Part shown: positions 33,950 through 45,283 of the stretch, piece by piece
Layout: each line of letters begins with the position of its first letter
How positions within the stretch are numbered: position 1 is the stretch's first letter
Assembly (NCBI GenBank): GCA_030704615.1
Contig: CM060731.1
Location: forward strand, 84,176,756 to 84,240,755
Length of the DNA stretch: 64,000 nucleotides
Direction: 5' to 3'
DNA from: Takakia lepidozioides
Lineage: Eukaryota; Streptophyta; Takakiopsida; Takakiales; Takakiaceae
Position numbers and translations under genes: made by a program
The notes under the pieces: generated by a model
What the model was told of the DNA's origin: nothing
The model's input: only the letters and a program-made list of their open reading frames with translations
Databases searched by the model: none

Positions 33950-35730
33950 CATGTCAAAATCACTACAAAACCACCATAGATCCACCAACGAGCTTCTCAT
34001 CATCTATGTTATCTGTTTTTTGATACTTTCCTTCTGCCACATCAGCTGTAACTTGTCAAAGTCACTCCTAACCACCACAGATTCACTCAACGAGCTAACT
34101 TACAGAATTAAATATGCATCTCAGGCCGGACGAGTCTGATGAGAAGGTAAAACAGACAGAAATAGGTTGAAGAAGAAGGTGCCCTCACCACATTGTCGTT
34201 GACCTTGTGTCATGACCCATAGAGGATTTGACCGAACATCAATCCAAAAGGACCTCTTGTGTGTGCAGCTTGTGTATGCAGCATTCAGAATTACATCTGG
34301 TAATCTGACAGACATTCACCTTTTTGCCTCGGTTGTCCCACCATTGGCTGGGGTCAGAAAAGTATTCACCCCGCAGCTTCTCCTCATCTCTGTTACCTGT
34401 TTTTGGATATTTTCCTGTTGTCACATTGGCAGTATCATGTCAAAGTCACTCCAAACTACCAAAGATTCACTCAACCAGCTAACATGCAGAATTCAACATG
34501 GAAATTTAGGGCAGATTCTGATAAGAGGGGAAAACAGGGTGAAATGTGTAAAGAAGGTGCCTTCTCCTCATCCATGTTATCTGTTTTTGGTTAGGAAATC
34601 ATAATGACATCTGGTAATCTGACAGGCATTCACTTTTTTCCTTGGTTGTCCCACCATTGGCTGGCGTCAGAAAAGTATTCATCCCACAGCTTCTCCTCAT
34701 CTCTGTTTACCTATTTTTTGATACTTTCCTGTGTCACATTCATGTCAAAGTCACTTCAAACTACCAAAGGTTCACTCAATCAGCTAACTTGCAGAATTCA
34801 ACATGAAAATGTACGGCAGATTCTGATAAGAGGGGAAAACAGGGTGAAATGTGTTGAAGAAAGTGCCTTCTCCTCATCCATGTTATATGTTTTTGGATAC
34901 TTTCATGCTGCCACATCGGCAGTAACTTGTCAAAGTCACTCCTAACCACCACAGATCCACCCAACCAGCTAACTTACAGAGTTCAATATGCATCTTAGGG
35001 CCGAGTCTGATGAGAGGGTAAAACAGACAGAATAAGGTTGAAAAAAAGGGTGCCCTCACCACATTGTCCTTGACCTTGTGTCATGACCCATGAAGGATTT
35101 GACCGAACATCAACCCTAAAGGACCTCTTGTGTGTGCAGCTTGTGTGTGCAGCCTTCAGAATGACATCTTGTAATCTGCAGGCATTCACCTTTTTGCCTC
35201 GTTTGTCCCACCATTGGTTGGGGTCAGAAAAGTATTCATCCCACAGCTTCTCCTTAGCTCTGCTTACCTATTTTTGGATACTTTCATGTGTCACATTGGC
35301 AGTATCATGTCAAAGTCACTTCAAACTACCAAAGGTTCACTCAATCAGCTAACTTGCAGAATTCAACGTGGAAATGTATGGCCGATTCTGATAAGAGGGG
35401 AAGACAGGGTGAAAATGTGTTGAAGAAGGTGCTTCTCCTACCCTATGTTGACTATTTTTGGATACTTTCCTGCTGTTATATTGGTAGTAGCTTGTCAAAG
35501 TCATTCCTAACCACCACCGATCCACCCAACGAGCTAAAGTACAAAATTCAATATGCATCTCAGGGCCGAGTCTGATGAGAGGGCAAAACATGCTGAAATA
35601 GGTGAAAAAAAAAGTTGCCCTCACCACATTGTCCTTGACCTTGTGTCATGACCCATGGAGGATTTGATCGACCATCAATCCAAAAGGACCTCTTGTGTGT
35701 GCTGCTTGTGTCCGTAGTCAGGTACTGTCG
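33950..35730. repeat. Complex tandem repeat of 190-430-bp modules
   Basis: Segments recur several times in the same orientation. One begins near TGTCAAAGTCACTCC (34053, 34438, 34744, 34929, 35309, 35495); another contains CATTCACCTTTTTGCCTCG (34312, 34626, 35181). Copies are 85-95 percent alike by eye. Further partial copies lie at 40430-40570 and 41024-41085, beside PPR pseudogene pieces. No ORF is credible. This looks like a local amplification of a non-coding repeat. Confidence 0.8.
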
Positions 35731-35979
35731 GATCGCTATGTGAGAACCACCACGCCTCCACCACGGTGCAGCTGAGCAGACGCCGATTGACACACGGCCT
35801 GCTAAGACCAACCTACTCTCCCAAGAATGAAGCGCACAACAAAGTGGGCAGCAAAGTGGGCATAGGGCTTAGTGAGGCGGAAAAAATAAACGACCCAAAA
35901 AAACGACGCGAACGATGTCGCGGCACGTAGTTAGAGACCTTACCAATACGCTATATACACACATATGAAACTTATCCCC

Positions 35980-36003
35980 AAATATATATATATATATATA
36001 TAC
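35980..36003. repeat. AT dinucleotide microsatellite
   Basis: About ten TA units just outside the left inverted repeat of the element at 36012. A similar AT tract occurs at 41478-41494. Confidence 0.85.
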
Positions 36004-36054
36004 TAGGGCTTCGTGTTGCTCCGCACTACTAGCGACGAATTCTGAGAACTGCGT

Positions 36055-36507
36055 TCAATTGGCACAAAAAGGTGTGAGTCCGGAGGTGTCTATGACGGGC
36101 TGGATCGTATCGTTGTCTTTGTTGATTGGTGTTTTTTTGTTGTGCAAATCTGTTATGTTGGTACGATGTTCAACGTTGGCGAAATCAATGTCAGTGGATT
36201 CAAACACCGATCTTAAGATTGATGGTGGAATATCGTTCTCTGGTAGTCCATCCAATATGTCGTTATCAATTTGAATGTCCTTGTAACCCGTGTGATTTCT
36301 TTTTAGCCAGGTTAACCAGGTCGTTACTGCAAGTCTATGTACGTATAGCAAATTACATGTTTTTACGACATTAACGGGTGGATGTGAAGTGCCGACGAAG
36401 TGGACGGCGACCATATCGGATAATGAATCTAAGGGAGGTGGCCATTTGTTCAACAATTCGACTGCACGGCCTAGATTTTGAGCAAAACTCACCAAATTTC
36501 CTCTCAA
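36055..36507 (-). pseudogene. DUF6570-like N-terminal fragment of a Helitron helicase
   Basis: An open frame of about 150 codons with no ATG at its upstream end. It has the pattern NKWPPPLDSLSDMVAVHFVG, a central VHRLAVTTWLTWLKRNH, and DIQIDNDILDGLPENDIPPS, matching from memory the DUF6570 region that precedes the Helitron-like N domain in many Helitron/PIF1 proteins. It stops where it enters the terminal repeat. The rest of the protein is absent. Confidence 0.65.
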
Positions 36508-36594
36508 TGCGTGTTGTCCCTTTCCGCCTTTATTTATATATCATAATTTGAACAACATCACAGCATAAATTTAGAAAATCTCCCAGAAAACGTA

Positions 36595-37185
36595 GTGCCC
36601 ATCACACCCGTTTCAAGAACGTTCGATTATCACCACACGGAAGATGAACTGAAAAAACCAAATAAATTCAAAATCAGCAGACGTCAATTGCCTCTGATAC
36701 CCGCATACTGCCTAACTGACTACAAAGGCCAAGGCAAAACTTTCGACAGGATAATCATCGACTTGCAAAAATCACCAGATGGACACCCCTTGAACATGCA
36801 CAACATTTACGTCACACTGTCTCGTTTGCGTTCCCTACAAGGACTAGTAATACTTGGGGCCATTAAGTTCGAAGACATCCAAGGAGCCAAATTCAAGACA
36901 GGCTCACTAGAGTTCATGGCTCCACAAGCCGATTGTAATGTCCAAAAACAAAAATCACACAAAACCACGGAACACATCAGCACGGTGAATACAAACCTTG
37001 CCGCCAAAACACTCCAACCAAGACACACATTCGGAGAAATAAAAATGCCAACCAATTCTGAAGCCGAACATCCCACACTGATAGAATCAAATGAAAACCA
37101 AACTTGCTCAGAATTAGCTCCCACACCGCTTGAAATCATAGAAATCGATTCTGAAGACGAACAATCCGACACAAATTTCCGCTAA
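36595..37185 (+). pseudogene. PIF1-type helicase C-terminal fragment
   Basis: 196 codons. The segment RRQLPLIPAYCLTDYKGQGK is the late PIF1/RecD-like motif (usually AxTxHKxQGxT), and NIYVTLSRLRSLQGLVILGA is the final motif with the conserved SR. Walker A and B motifs are absent, so it cannot be an active helicase. A disordered acidic tail follows and leads, past a TAA, to the protease fragment, as if one reading frame once linked them. Confidence 0.8.
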
Positions 37186-37735
37186 GAAACATATTGGCAC
37201 GAAGATCTCCTATTGATAGCGCACGACGAACAAATCATCTTGGATGACAATGGATGGTTGTGTGACCAGCATTTGGCGGCCGGGATGCAAATACTATTTC
37301 ATCAGGAACTGGAAACACAAAACTACCAACAACATGCGTATTCGACTCTACTAGGCAGAACGAAATACACCAGAAGTGTTTGCAGCACGTGTTTGTCAAC
37401 AACAACCATTGGATTCTAACAATGATAAATCCAAACGAAACTAATTGTCAATGTACGGTGTTTGATTCCAGCATGCCCACGGATAAGTGGCTACCGAAGG
37501 AAATAGAACAACATCTCACAAAATTAATCCCAATCCCACAATTCAATTATTTCTAGCCGATGTCATGCAACAGACTGACGGTTCATCCTGTGGCGTATTT
37601 GCAATAGCTTATGCCACGGATATAGCATTCGGATTAAATTCCGCACATTCCCGATACGCAACATCCACCATGAGAACCCACTTGAGAGATTTCATAAACA
37701 ATCGAAGAATTGAGCCATTTCCAAAACAACATTAA
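37186..37735 (+). pseudogene. Ulp1/C48 SUMO-protease-like fragment, frame-disrupted
   Basis: Two frames together carry the C48 peptidase pattern: DDNGWLCDQHLAAGMQILF (37237-37293), the catalytic His region NNHWILTMI and Asp region TVFDSSMPTDKW (about 37400-37485 in another frame), and QQTDGSSCGVFAIAYATD (37570-37623) with the oxyanion Gln and catalytic Cys. All three catalytic residues seem present but in different frames. Ulp1-like domains occur in several eukaryotic transposons, including some with PIF1 helicases. Confidence 0.72.
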
Positions 37736-37949
37736 ATTTAAAATGGTGTAGTGTGCGTGGTGCTAGTTTCCTATTGCATGGGATCCAACCCAATGTTAGG
37801 AGTGCCATAGGTGTGTGCGTCGGTATTTGTTGTTTCCTTCAAGGCTCAGTGTAGGGATGCTATGGAGGGCTTGGGTTTCTCAATTTCTCTGAATGTTTTC
37901 TTTTTCTTTCCTTATTTCGGGAGGGCGATCATCTTTGTACTCTTTGCAC

Positions 37950-38330
37950 AATTTACGGTGCTGAGTCTGCATCTCTGGTTTGATGTCCGACTTTGTATGT
38001 TTTTCCAGAGATTGTCCAATGGAATAGACATGTACGCTCTCTTCCTCGCATTGGCACTTTTGGGTCGCCCGATCCGAAGACAATACGAACAGCATTGAAA
38101 TTTGCTTGAGCACTATCCGCCATGAAACCTGTGAAATTTGGAGATGGCAGCCCATGACACGTATCAAGGAATTCCACATGAGCTTCTGGGATTCCGTATC
38201 CTCGGATTGCATGTCACAAACTGCAATTGTCATAACTCGTTGGTACACTGGATCGTAGACATGACAAGCCATTGTCGTCCAATCCTTCACTCGTGGGGTG
38301 GTTATTTGATGTGATGTCTGATGCTTAACT
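37950..38330 (-). pseudogene. Diverged MULE-like transposase fragment
   Basis: In two overlapping minus frames the sequence parallels the catalytic core of the copy B transposase: VYDPVYQRVMTIAVCDMQSE corresponds to VYDYHSKRLMTIAICEMKGE, and GFMADSAQANFNAVRIVFG to GFMADNAQANWAAVRRVYG, followed by the HW motif. It is clearly a relative but from another lineage. Only about 120 codons are left. Confidence 0.75.
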
Positions 38331-38386
38331 AAGGACGGACGGAGGGGGAGGGGGAGGGGGAGGGGGAGAGGGAGGGGGGGGGCGAG
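38328..38386 (+). repeat. G-rich tract with G-quadruplex potential
   Basis: Repeated GGAGGGGGA units with runs of four to nine G. It satisfies the simple four-run rule for a G-quadruplex on the plus strand. A sequence resembling a tRNA T-arm (GGGGGTTCAAATCCCCCT) follows at 38410-38427, without any other tRNA part. Confidence 0.75.
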
Positions 38387-38626
38387 GTGTCTGCATACCC
38401 GGCAGAAAAGGGGGTTCAAATCCCCCTCACTTCTTGGGCATAGATAGGGGTAAGCCTATGACAAATATACTTTTGCATAGTTCCTCATGTTTTTTGCATA
38501 GTATATATTTCCAATAATGAAAAGAAACACTGTATGTGTGGGGATGACCCACACCTTTTTGTGCCAATTGAACGCAGTTCTCAGAATTCGTCGCTAGTAG
38601 TGCGGAGCAACGCGAGAATTAGAAAT

Positions 38627-39135
38627 CCTTACTCTTACCAGGAGAGTCAGATCGAAGAAGCAACGTCGTCAGAGATTGGGACGTTGCCTAATTAAGCCTC
38701 ACAAGGATTATCAACGTTCGTACTACCAATGGCAAAATGAGGGAAAGCTACAGTCTTCGCTGAGAGCTCTCAGCTTGCAAGGTGAATGATGGCGGGAAAC
38801 GCAAAGCTCCTGCAGTTCAATAATTGCAACAACTTCAAGAATTTGCTGCACTCAAACAGCCATTGCAACAGATAAGAGGGCTGTTGATACACAAAAATGT
38901 TTGAAATGATGTTTATGATCTATGGAGCTTAAGACGTTTCCCACTAGGAGGATCAGAATGCTTGGTCTTACCAGGAGAGTCAAATCGAAGAAGAAACGTC
39001 GTCAGTGATTGGGAAGTCGCATAATTAATCCTCACAAGGATTATCAACGTTCGTTGCAAAGTGAACGATAGCGGAAAACGCAGAGCTCTTGCAGTTTAAG
39101 AACTGCAACAACTTCAAGAACCGCAACAACCGGGC
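38627..39135. repeat. Degenerate direct repeat, about 170-240 bp, two copies
   Basis: 38629-38870 and 38966-39130 share TTACCAGGAGAGTCA, GTCGTCAG, CCTCACAAGGATTATCAACG and GCAACAACTTCAAGAA in the same order, with small gaps. There is no ORF. The remaining sequence up to about 39880 holds nothing I recognise. Confidence 0.7.
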
Positions 39136-39882
39136 AGACCCTGCACGCTCTGGGAAAATTTGGTGCTTTGGGCGTTCTCGGGCGGGCAGTCTGGGCAGGG
39201 ACCAAACAAAAATGTAAAATACACATCTGCTGTTTTGTTGTTTCGCGCAAGAAAAATGGCATAGTGTTGCCAAAGTTGACCCAATCAAAATGCTTATGTG
39301 AACCTTGAGCCCTACGACCAATCATATTTTTGGGGAATTTTATCAAAATATTTTTTGTCAAGTGGCAAAAAGTAAGCAAGTCTTGGGCCAACAGACCGAT
39401 TGACTCACTAATAACAAACTACTCTTTGTCACATTTGGATTCATAATTCACTTGCATGGATATTGACAAAGTCCATATTAGGCATCCTTCATCCTTGTTA
39501 TGTGTTATGAACCCACTCTAAAAACTCTTATAGGCATACTTATGACAGATCGTAAAAAAATCATAGTAAATCCAAAAAATATATTTCTTCTCACGGTTAA
39601 TAAGCATGCAAATGCCATCATGCCACAATTGGTAGAAATTCTGACAGCAATGCTCAGGGAACTTTTAGTTTATGAATATCCTGCCAGAAATATATAGACA
39701 CCAAGCTGTATTGATTATCGTTCAAACACTATGGCTGCCAGTCGATAGAGTATGCAATTCCGTTGCAATGTGCCAAAGCCATGACCAATGGGCTATGGCT
39801 TCCCATGACCAAGATGTCAGGACACTCTCTTTGAACTTCCTTGCATATCGTACTCTTTATATCTCCTTGCTTCAACCAGTCT

Positions 39883-41420
39883 TCAAATTCCAATTGTCTT
39901 TAAAGAAAACCCACACATGAGAAAAGTATTGTGTCCAGCTCTCTTGTTCACAACATTTGCGACACCTATGAGGGTTAAACTGATGTTTTCATTCAATGTA
40001 CTAACACCCAGACCATGGACCTTTTTCCCCTTTTCCAGAGCTCCCAGGCTTAATGCACACGCATTGCGAACACAAACAAATGTGATGTGGTTGGGCGTTA
40101 CCCCTTTGCGCATCATTTGCTCATAGGTCTCCTCCATCCCGCACCCTTGCTGTGCATATCCTGCAATCATCGCAATCCACGACACCACATCTCGTTCAGC
40201 CATACTGTCGAACACCCCCTTCATACATGGTCACGAGGGTATTGTTCAGAAGGACATTTGGTACAATTGCAACTCTTACAATGTCGCCATGCACCTCTTC
40301 ACCCTCTTTCAGAGCTGCCAGGCTTGTACACGCATTGCAAATGCACACAAGCGTGAGGTGGTCGGGCTTCACCCCATCCCCCACCATTTGATCACAGGTC
40401 TCTAAGGCTTCCATACCACGCCTGGCATATGTTACCTATTTCTGGATACTTTCCTGTTGTCACATTGGCAGTATCATGTCAGTCACTCCAAACTATCAAA
40501 GGGTCACGCAACCAGCTAACCTGCAGAATTCAACATGGAAATTTAGGGCCAATTCTGATACGATGAAAAACAGGGTGAAATCTGTTGATTACCAACCATG
40601 TTACCATACCAAATGTACAAACCATGTTACAAACTCAATACAACTGCTCCCTCACAAATTTCTGACATCTGTCCTTACATCATTTGTGTTCATCCCTCCA
40701 GCAAGGCTCAACATAGTAGTGGATAGCATCACACAAGCTGATGCCTGCTAACAATGCTTTTCGCCACATGTTCTGCTACCCCCACATCTCCATGAAGTTT
40801 GCAGGAACCAAGCAAGGCCCTCCATACCCTAGAATCTGGTTGGATTGACATTTTGCTACTATAAACTCCTTTGCCTCATCTAATCGCCCTGCACAGCCAA
40901 GAAGGCGGTTTCACCCCTTCCCCCATCATTTCCTCATGTCTCCAAGGCCTCCATCCTGCGCCCCTGCTGTGCATACCCTGCAAACATCACAATCCACGAC
41001 ACCACATCTCGTTCAGCCATAGTGTTCAGAATGATAGGTAATCTGATAGGCATTCACCTTTTTGCCTTGGTTGTCCCGATTCCAGCTTTGGCAATGCAAT
41101 CATGCACCTCTTTGCCCTTTTCCAAGGCAGCCAGGCTTGCATACGCAACATCGACTTCATCCCTCTCTCTTATATTTGCAACTGCCTGGGCAACTATGGC
41201 TCCGACTACTGCCTCTTTGGAGGATTCATGTTCTATCAGAGACTTGATATCACTACCCTCTACTCCCCAGTCTGCAGCATGGATACCCAGACCACAAACG
41301 AAGACAAGGAGCGAGAAAGAAGCAGCAGCGCGCGCCTGCGAGTGACAAGTTCGGGTAGTTTTCGACAGAATTTGGCGACGAAACGTGGCAACGATGATGT
41401 GGCGACGATGATGTGGCACT
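39883..41420 (-). pseudogene. PLS-type pentatricopeptide repeat pseudogene pieces
   Basis: Minus-strand frames at 41420-41054, 41015-40880, 40414-40196 and 40224-39883 carry typical plant PPR patterns: AERDVVSWIAMIAGYAQQG, KGVTPNHITFVCVRNAC, ALEKGKKVHGL and GDGVKPDHLTLVCICNACTS. They are separated by stops and frameshifts and interrupted by the repeat seen at 33.95-35.7 kb (copies near 40430-40570 and 41024-41085). No E or DYW domain is visible. They are remnants of an organelle RNA-processing protein gene, perhaps more than one copy, spread with the repeat. Confidence 0.82.
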
Positions 41421-41563
41421 TTGGCACCCTATTCCTGCTCTACGCTAAACTAGCTTCCGACCTTCAGTCGTCGCTAGAATATATATATATATATTAGGAA
41501 TTTTTCAGACCCTTTCTATATACATAGTCTATATGTGGGGGTATTTAATTAACCCCCTTCTGT

Positions 41564-41914
41564 TCACGCACAGGATAGGTACATTAACCCTTGGTGCACC
41601 CCCCAAGTATGAATGTCGCCCCGAGTGCCGGCCGTGATAACCAACAAAGGACTAGTAACCCAACCCCTATGTTGGAGCGCAAGAATAAGTGGCGCATATT
41701 TCAACAGTTTGTCTAGAGTTGAGTCAGCGGGGTAGTGATCATGGTAGTATGTGAACTCAATAAAGTAAATGGTAAGGTTCGGGGTTGGGGTGGTGGGCGG
41801 GGGGAGTTTATGGGTAGACCATGTATAAGCAAAATGTCTGGGCATAGTCTGGCGGGACAGGTGCAGGGGGAGTGGGGGCAAGTACAGGGGAGAAGCCAGT
41901 GCGGACCAACCCAT
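41564..41914 (-). pseudogene. Possible retroelement C-terminal domain fragment
   Basis: A 116-codon open frame with IYFIEFTYYHDHYPADSTL and a following helical ALQHRGWVTSPLLVITAGTR. The E-x-T/K-Y-x-x-D pattern is like the C-terminal domain seen in some green-lineage non-LTR elements, but this is from memory and weak. The RNase H remnant on the opposite strand overlaps its edge. Confidence 0.3.
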
Positions 41915-42383
41915 TCATTTTATCAAAGTCCGTGCACACACAGGTATTAGGGGAAATGAGGCTGCCGACCTCTTTGCCCAGGAAGGTGCCGACGAACCCC
42001 CTATCGACCCTACCAATGACCTCATACACATAGCGCACACCCACCCATATTTCTGGCTCATATACCCCATACCCGACCCCCTTGAACCACGGCCCATACG
42101 CAACCTTTTGAAAACCCTCACTCGAGAAGCCAATAAGCAAACCTCGGCATCTGCTAGCCACACTAAAATACATATACAGAAATGGACACAATCTGCAGTG
42201 CTCCATAACAAACTCTCAAACTACTTCTGGCACTCCAAAGCAGCCAAATTAGACAGACCCTTAAATTCCGGTACGCCCAATATATGGAACACTACTGTAA
42301 ACATGTTTTCTCGCCACGCCTCTTTCCCTCCCCGCATTGTCCCCTCTGTTCTCATCCCATTCTCATACCCACCAGGAAAGTGA
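41909..42383 (+). pseudogene. LINE-type RNase H C-terminal remnant
   Basis: A plus frame of about 155 codons. KVRAHTGIRGNEAADLFAQE (41921-41980) is the conserved last part of RNase H in non-LTR retrotransposons, with the final catalytic Asp. The rest (ending with FSYPPGK before the stop at 42381) is the usual poorly conserved C terminus. The reverse transcriptase is missing. Confidence 0.7.
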
Positions 42384-43355
42384 CACTTGGCCACACCTTC
42401 TCAGCAAATGCACTCACCCGGTCATCCATGGGCTTCGTATAACCCGCCATAACCACGCAGTCTAGCACATCCATAAACTTCTCATGCACCGCGCCGAGAC
42501 CAGATGGTTCTCACTAATTAACGCTGGTACTTACCAATGACGACCCCCAGATAGCCAGGTTGGTGATGGCTGTGATGAGATTGCGGTCAGGGTGATGAAG
42601 GTGAGAAGATGGACGAAATCGGTGGTTGTGGACATGAGAAAGAGCGAGGTGAGGCTGTCTGTGAAGATATAATGTGAAGGAAAAAATGAGGTCAAATGGG
42701 AAAGTGCTTCAAATATTGCCATTAATTAGTTATGCGCGGAGTATGGCAGCAGGGCTAGGGAGTCTATGAGCGGTGCCCTGGTGGTAGCGGCATGGTATAC
42801 TCCATAACCGGCATCGGAGCCGGTGAGGGAGGTGTCGGTGTAGTGGGAGTGGGACGGGGGAGATTTGGGGGGTATAATTTGGCGGTAGGATAGGAGGGTG
42901 TGGATGCTGCATAAGCGGTGAGCAGGATTAAGCATGAGCATGAGCACATATTAGCATGAACAGAGCATATTACAAGGAATATTCGTCGAATTTTGACCTT
43001 CACAACCTAATATTTGACTGTTTTTTCGTATGAAATCTAATCTCCATACCATAAAAAGATATACATATAAAATGGATTCAGTCAAAATAATATATACGGT
43101 GCAATGTATACATGATGATGTCATGAAATTTTATCATTGTAATGGTATCCTATATGTATACATATGTCATATATATACTCATATACACGCAAATGTATAA
43201 AATAATTATAATAAATAGTATTGGGATAAAATAAACAAATGACGTCTATTCAATTTCATCAATTCATGTTTTGTCAAACCAGAAATACAAATATACAAAC
43301 AATTTGGAAGAGAAAATTTGATATCATTTAAAACCTAATGTTTTTATTCAAAACA
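42384..43355. other. Retroelement debris and A/T-rich spacer
   Basis: On the minus strand at 42747-42870, SHYTDTSLTGSDAGYGVY resembles the first RNase H strand (usually YTDGS), in opposite orientation to the remnant at 41909. From 42950 the base composition changes sharply to A/T-rich. No gene is supported. Confidence 0.4.
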
Positions 43356-44541
43356 TTATAAACAGGTACAATATCTCCATAGTTTCAAACGGAAACTATG
43401 AATTTTGATCCTAAATTGTAACTTGATGTTCGTCGACAACATCATTATCCGTAAGCAACATATGATTTTGAAATGTTCATATAATATTTTTGGAATAACA
43501 ATTTCTACCTCTATTTTTTTGTTGTGCCATATTTTGGTTTTGTTTGTCCCGACTATATTTCTCCACGAAATAAATATAGAGTCCACTGGAATGTCGTCTT
43601 CACCATCATCACTTGGTACCCAAGTTCTATACAAACAGTTGTTGTATCGTAGTGACACTACAATTACATTTTTGGGATGTTTTTGGGTGTTTTCGGCCTG
43701 TACCACATAATATGATTTAGCCATCATCATGCGTTTGTCGCGTTATGTTCAACACTTTGCCCACTCAAAATGGAACGCCATTTTGTACTTGTTCGTCCTC
43801 AATATGCCCACCCACAAAATGTCCTGCTTCGATGTCTTTCCATGGAGCAAATTCTTCGGATATTCCAACATTCATAGCCAAATTGACATCAGTTGCTTCT
43901 TTGTCCACTTCGAGCACTTCTTCAACCTTCATTTTCGTCTCTAAGACCTCTCACAAATGTAGGCGTATCATCATCGGAGTTCCAATCAAATACGTCCATG
44001 CTTGGTGTTGTGGTATTTTGCACTGTTTTGCATTTTTTGCAAGGAATTGTAACGTCTGCAGGTAATATGAAATCATCGACATGAGTTTCTTCATTTGTTG
44101 ATCTCATTGATGAACTGACAGTTCGATGTTTGTAGCGTCGTTTGTGAGAATGTATGCGATTGACATTATTAGGGATAATAATATCATCAATATCTGTCTC
44201 AGCAACAACATTGTTGTGCCTCAACATCATAATTTCGAGTCACGTCTTCAATCTCTCCAAGTATCTGTGTTTTCGGCCACGAGATCATATGACAGAATTG
44301 ATGCACTCTTCCATTGCATCCAAAACCCTTCGTGAATTTTGGTCTCTGGTACCAACACTTCTTTTATATGAACCGCAACATCATGTGGCTCAAAACAAAC
44401 CAGTAATCTTTTTGCAACGATAACGCTGTCAGTACTTATCAATTCAACAAGCTTAATTCTGCAATCTGTACAAAACATTGACTTATTTATTAGTATATTT
44501 TCATAGTAACAAGTTATTTTACAGATATTAAATTCATGCAA
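43356..44541 (-). pseudogene. Unrecognised A/T-rich ORF series
   Basis: Open minus frames at 44541-44248, 44230-43922, about 43944-43780 and 43730-43356 have protein-like composition: a CxxC pair (IPCKKCKTV), acidic segments, and a C-terminal region with PF-VGKVLNITRQTHDDG, KSYYVVQAENTQKH and DDIPVDSIFISW, which reminds me of BAH/Tudor-like modules at the ends of some transposon proteins. Stops and frame changes separate them. Introns or decay are both possible. A/T content is well above the flanks, so this may be foreign or a separate insertion. Confidence 0.3.
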
Positions 44542-45283
44542 CTTTGAGTTTAGTAACTATAATTCTTGTTATTCATAAAAAGATAAAAGTAACATTTCAA
44601 CATATGTTAGGATGTAGGGTGTTTATATTGTGCACATATCAATAACCGTAGTGCCTAATTTATTGTACCTTACTTTATATATGACCGAAGTTAGAACATA
44701 ATTCATTATATGACCAAATCACAATTTAATCTTAATAAATATTATTTGTAACGTTAATCTAACCAATTCTACATATATGTCATTTTTTATTTTATTTTAA
44801 AAGAAATATTGCATTTATTGAGGGGAAAAAAAATAAAACCCCTTTTTGCACCATGAGGGCTACACACTGTAGTCAGTGAAGGGTAATCCAATACCTGCTG
44901 CTAAAGTGCAGCAGTGTGCTCATAGAGAGAGGACCTCTCGCAGCAACCTAGCCCTGTCCGAGAGACTTCAAAAAAAAATGTCTAAGCCTGCAGCTGAGAT
45001 TACCGAGGAGCTAATCTACAGCTACGCTTAACGGAAATTTAGCCTGGAAGTAGTGGCGGGGTGCTTGACGTGTTTCCAGTTCACGTCTCTCTCAAATTCC
45101 GGCGAGGCCGTGGAGTGGAGCTTTGAGGTCTCTCCAACGCTGAGGGGGGAGAGCGTTCCAAACACAGTGTTCCTGCTCGTTGCTTTGACAAATGATGCCA
45201 TGGCAAGCCCACGTCGTCCTGAATGTTGCATGGATTGATGGCACCTGCCTGGGGGTCCTGTGACAGTCTGCAACACATTCTGC
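44542..45283. other. A/T-rich spacer, then LINE 3' flank
   Basis: 44542-44830 is A/T-rich with no gene seen. 44830-45283 probably holds the 3' untranslated region of the minus-strand LINE; on the minus strand it ends in a T/A-rich tail with AATAAA near 44820. Confidence 0.45.

Larger units (their letters stand above)
36012..38614. mobile_element. 2.6-kb composite element with 65-bp terminal inverted repeats
   Basis: 36012-36076 and 38550-38614 are reverse complements with one mismatch in 65 bp. Inside are four unrelated fragments: a DUF6570-like piece (minus), a PIF1 helicase C terminus (plus), a Ulp1-type protease (plus) and a MULE-like transposase piece (minus). The first three are domains associated with Helitron-type transposons, but their head-to-head arrangement cannot come from one intact gene. 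It is best read as a rearranged or nested element trapped between inverted copies of one terminal sequence. Confidence 0.7.

Noticed and set aside
38395-38450. Possible tRNA 3' half (GGGGGTTCAAATCCCCCT)
   Set aside because: Only a T-arm-like hairpin is present; no anticodon arm or A box fits in the G-rich sequence upstream.
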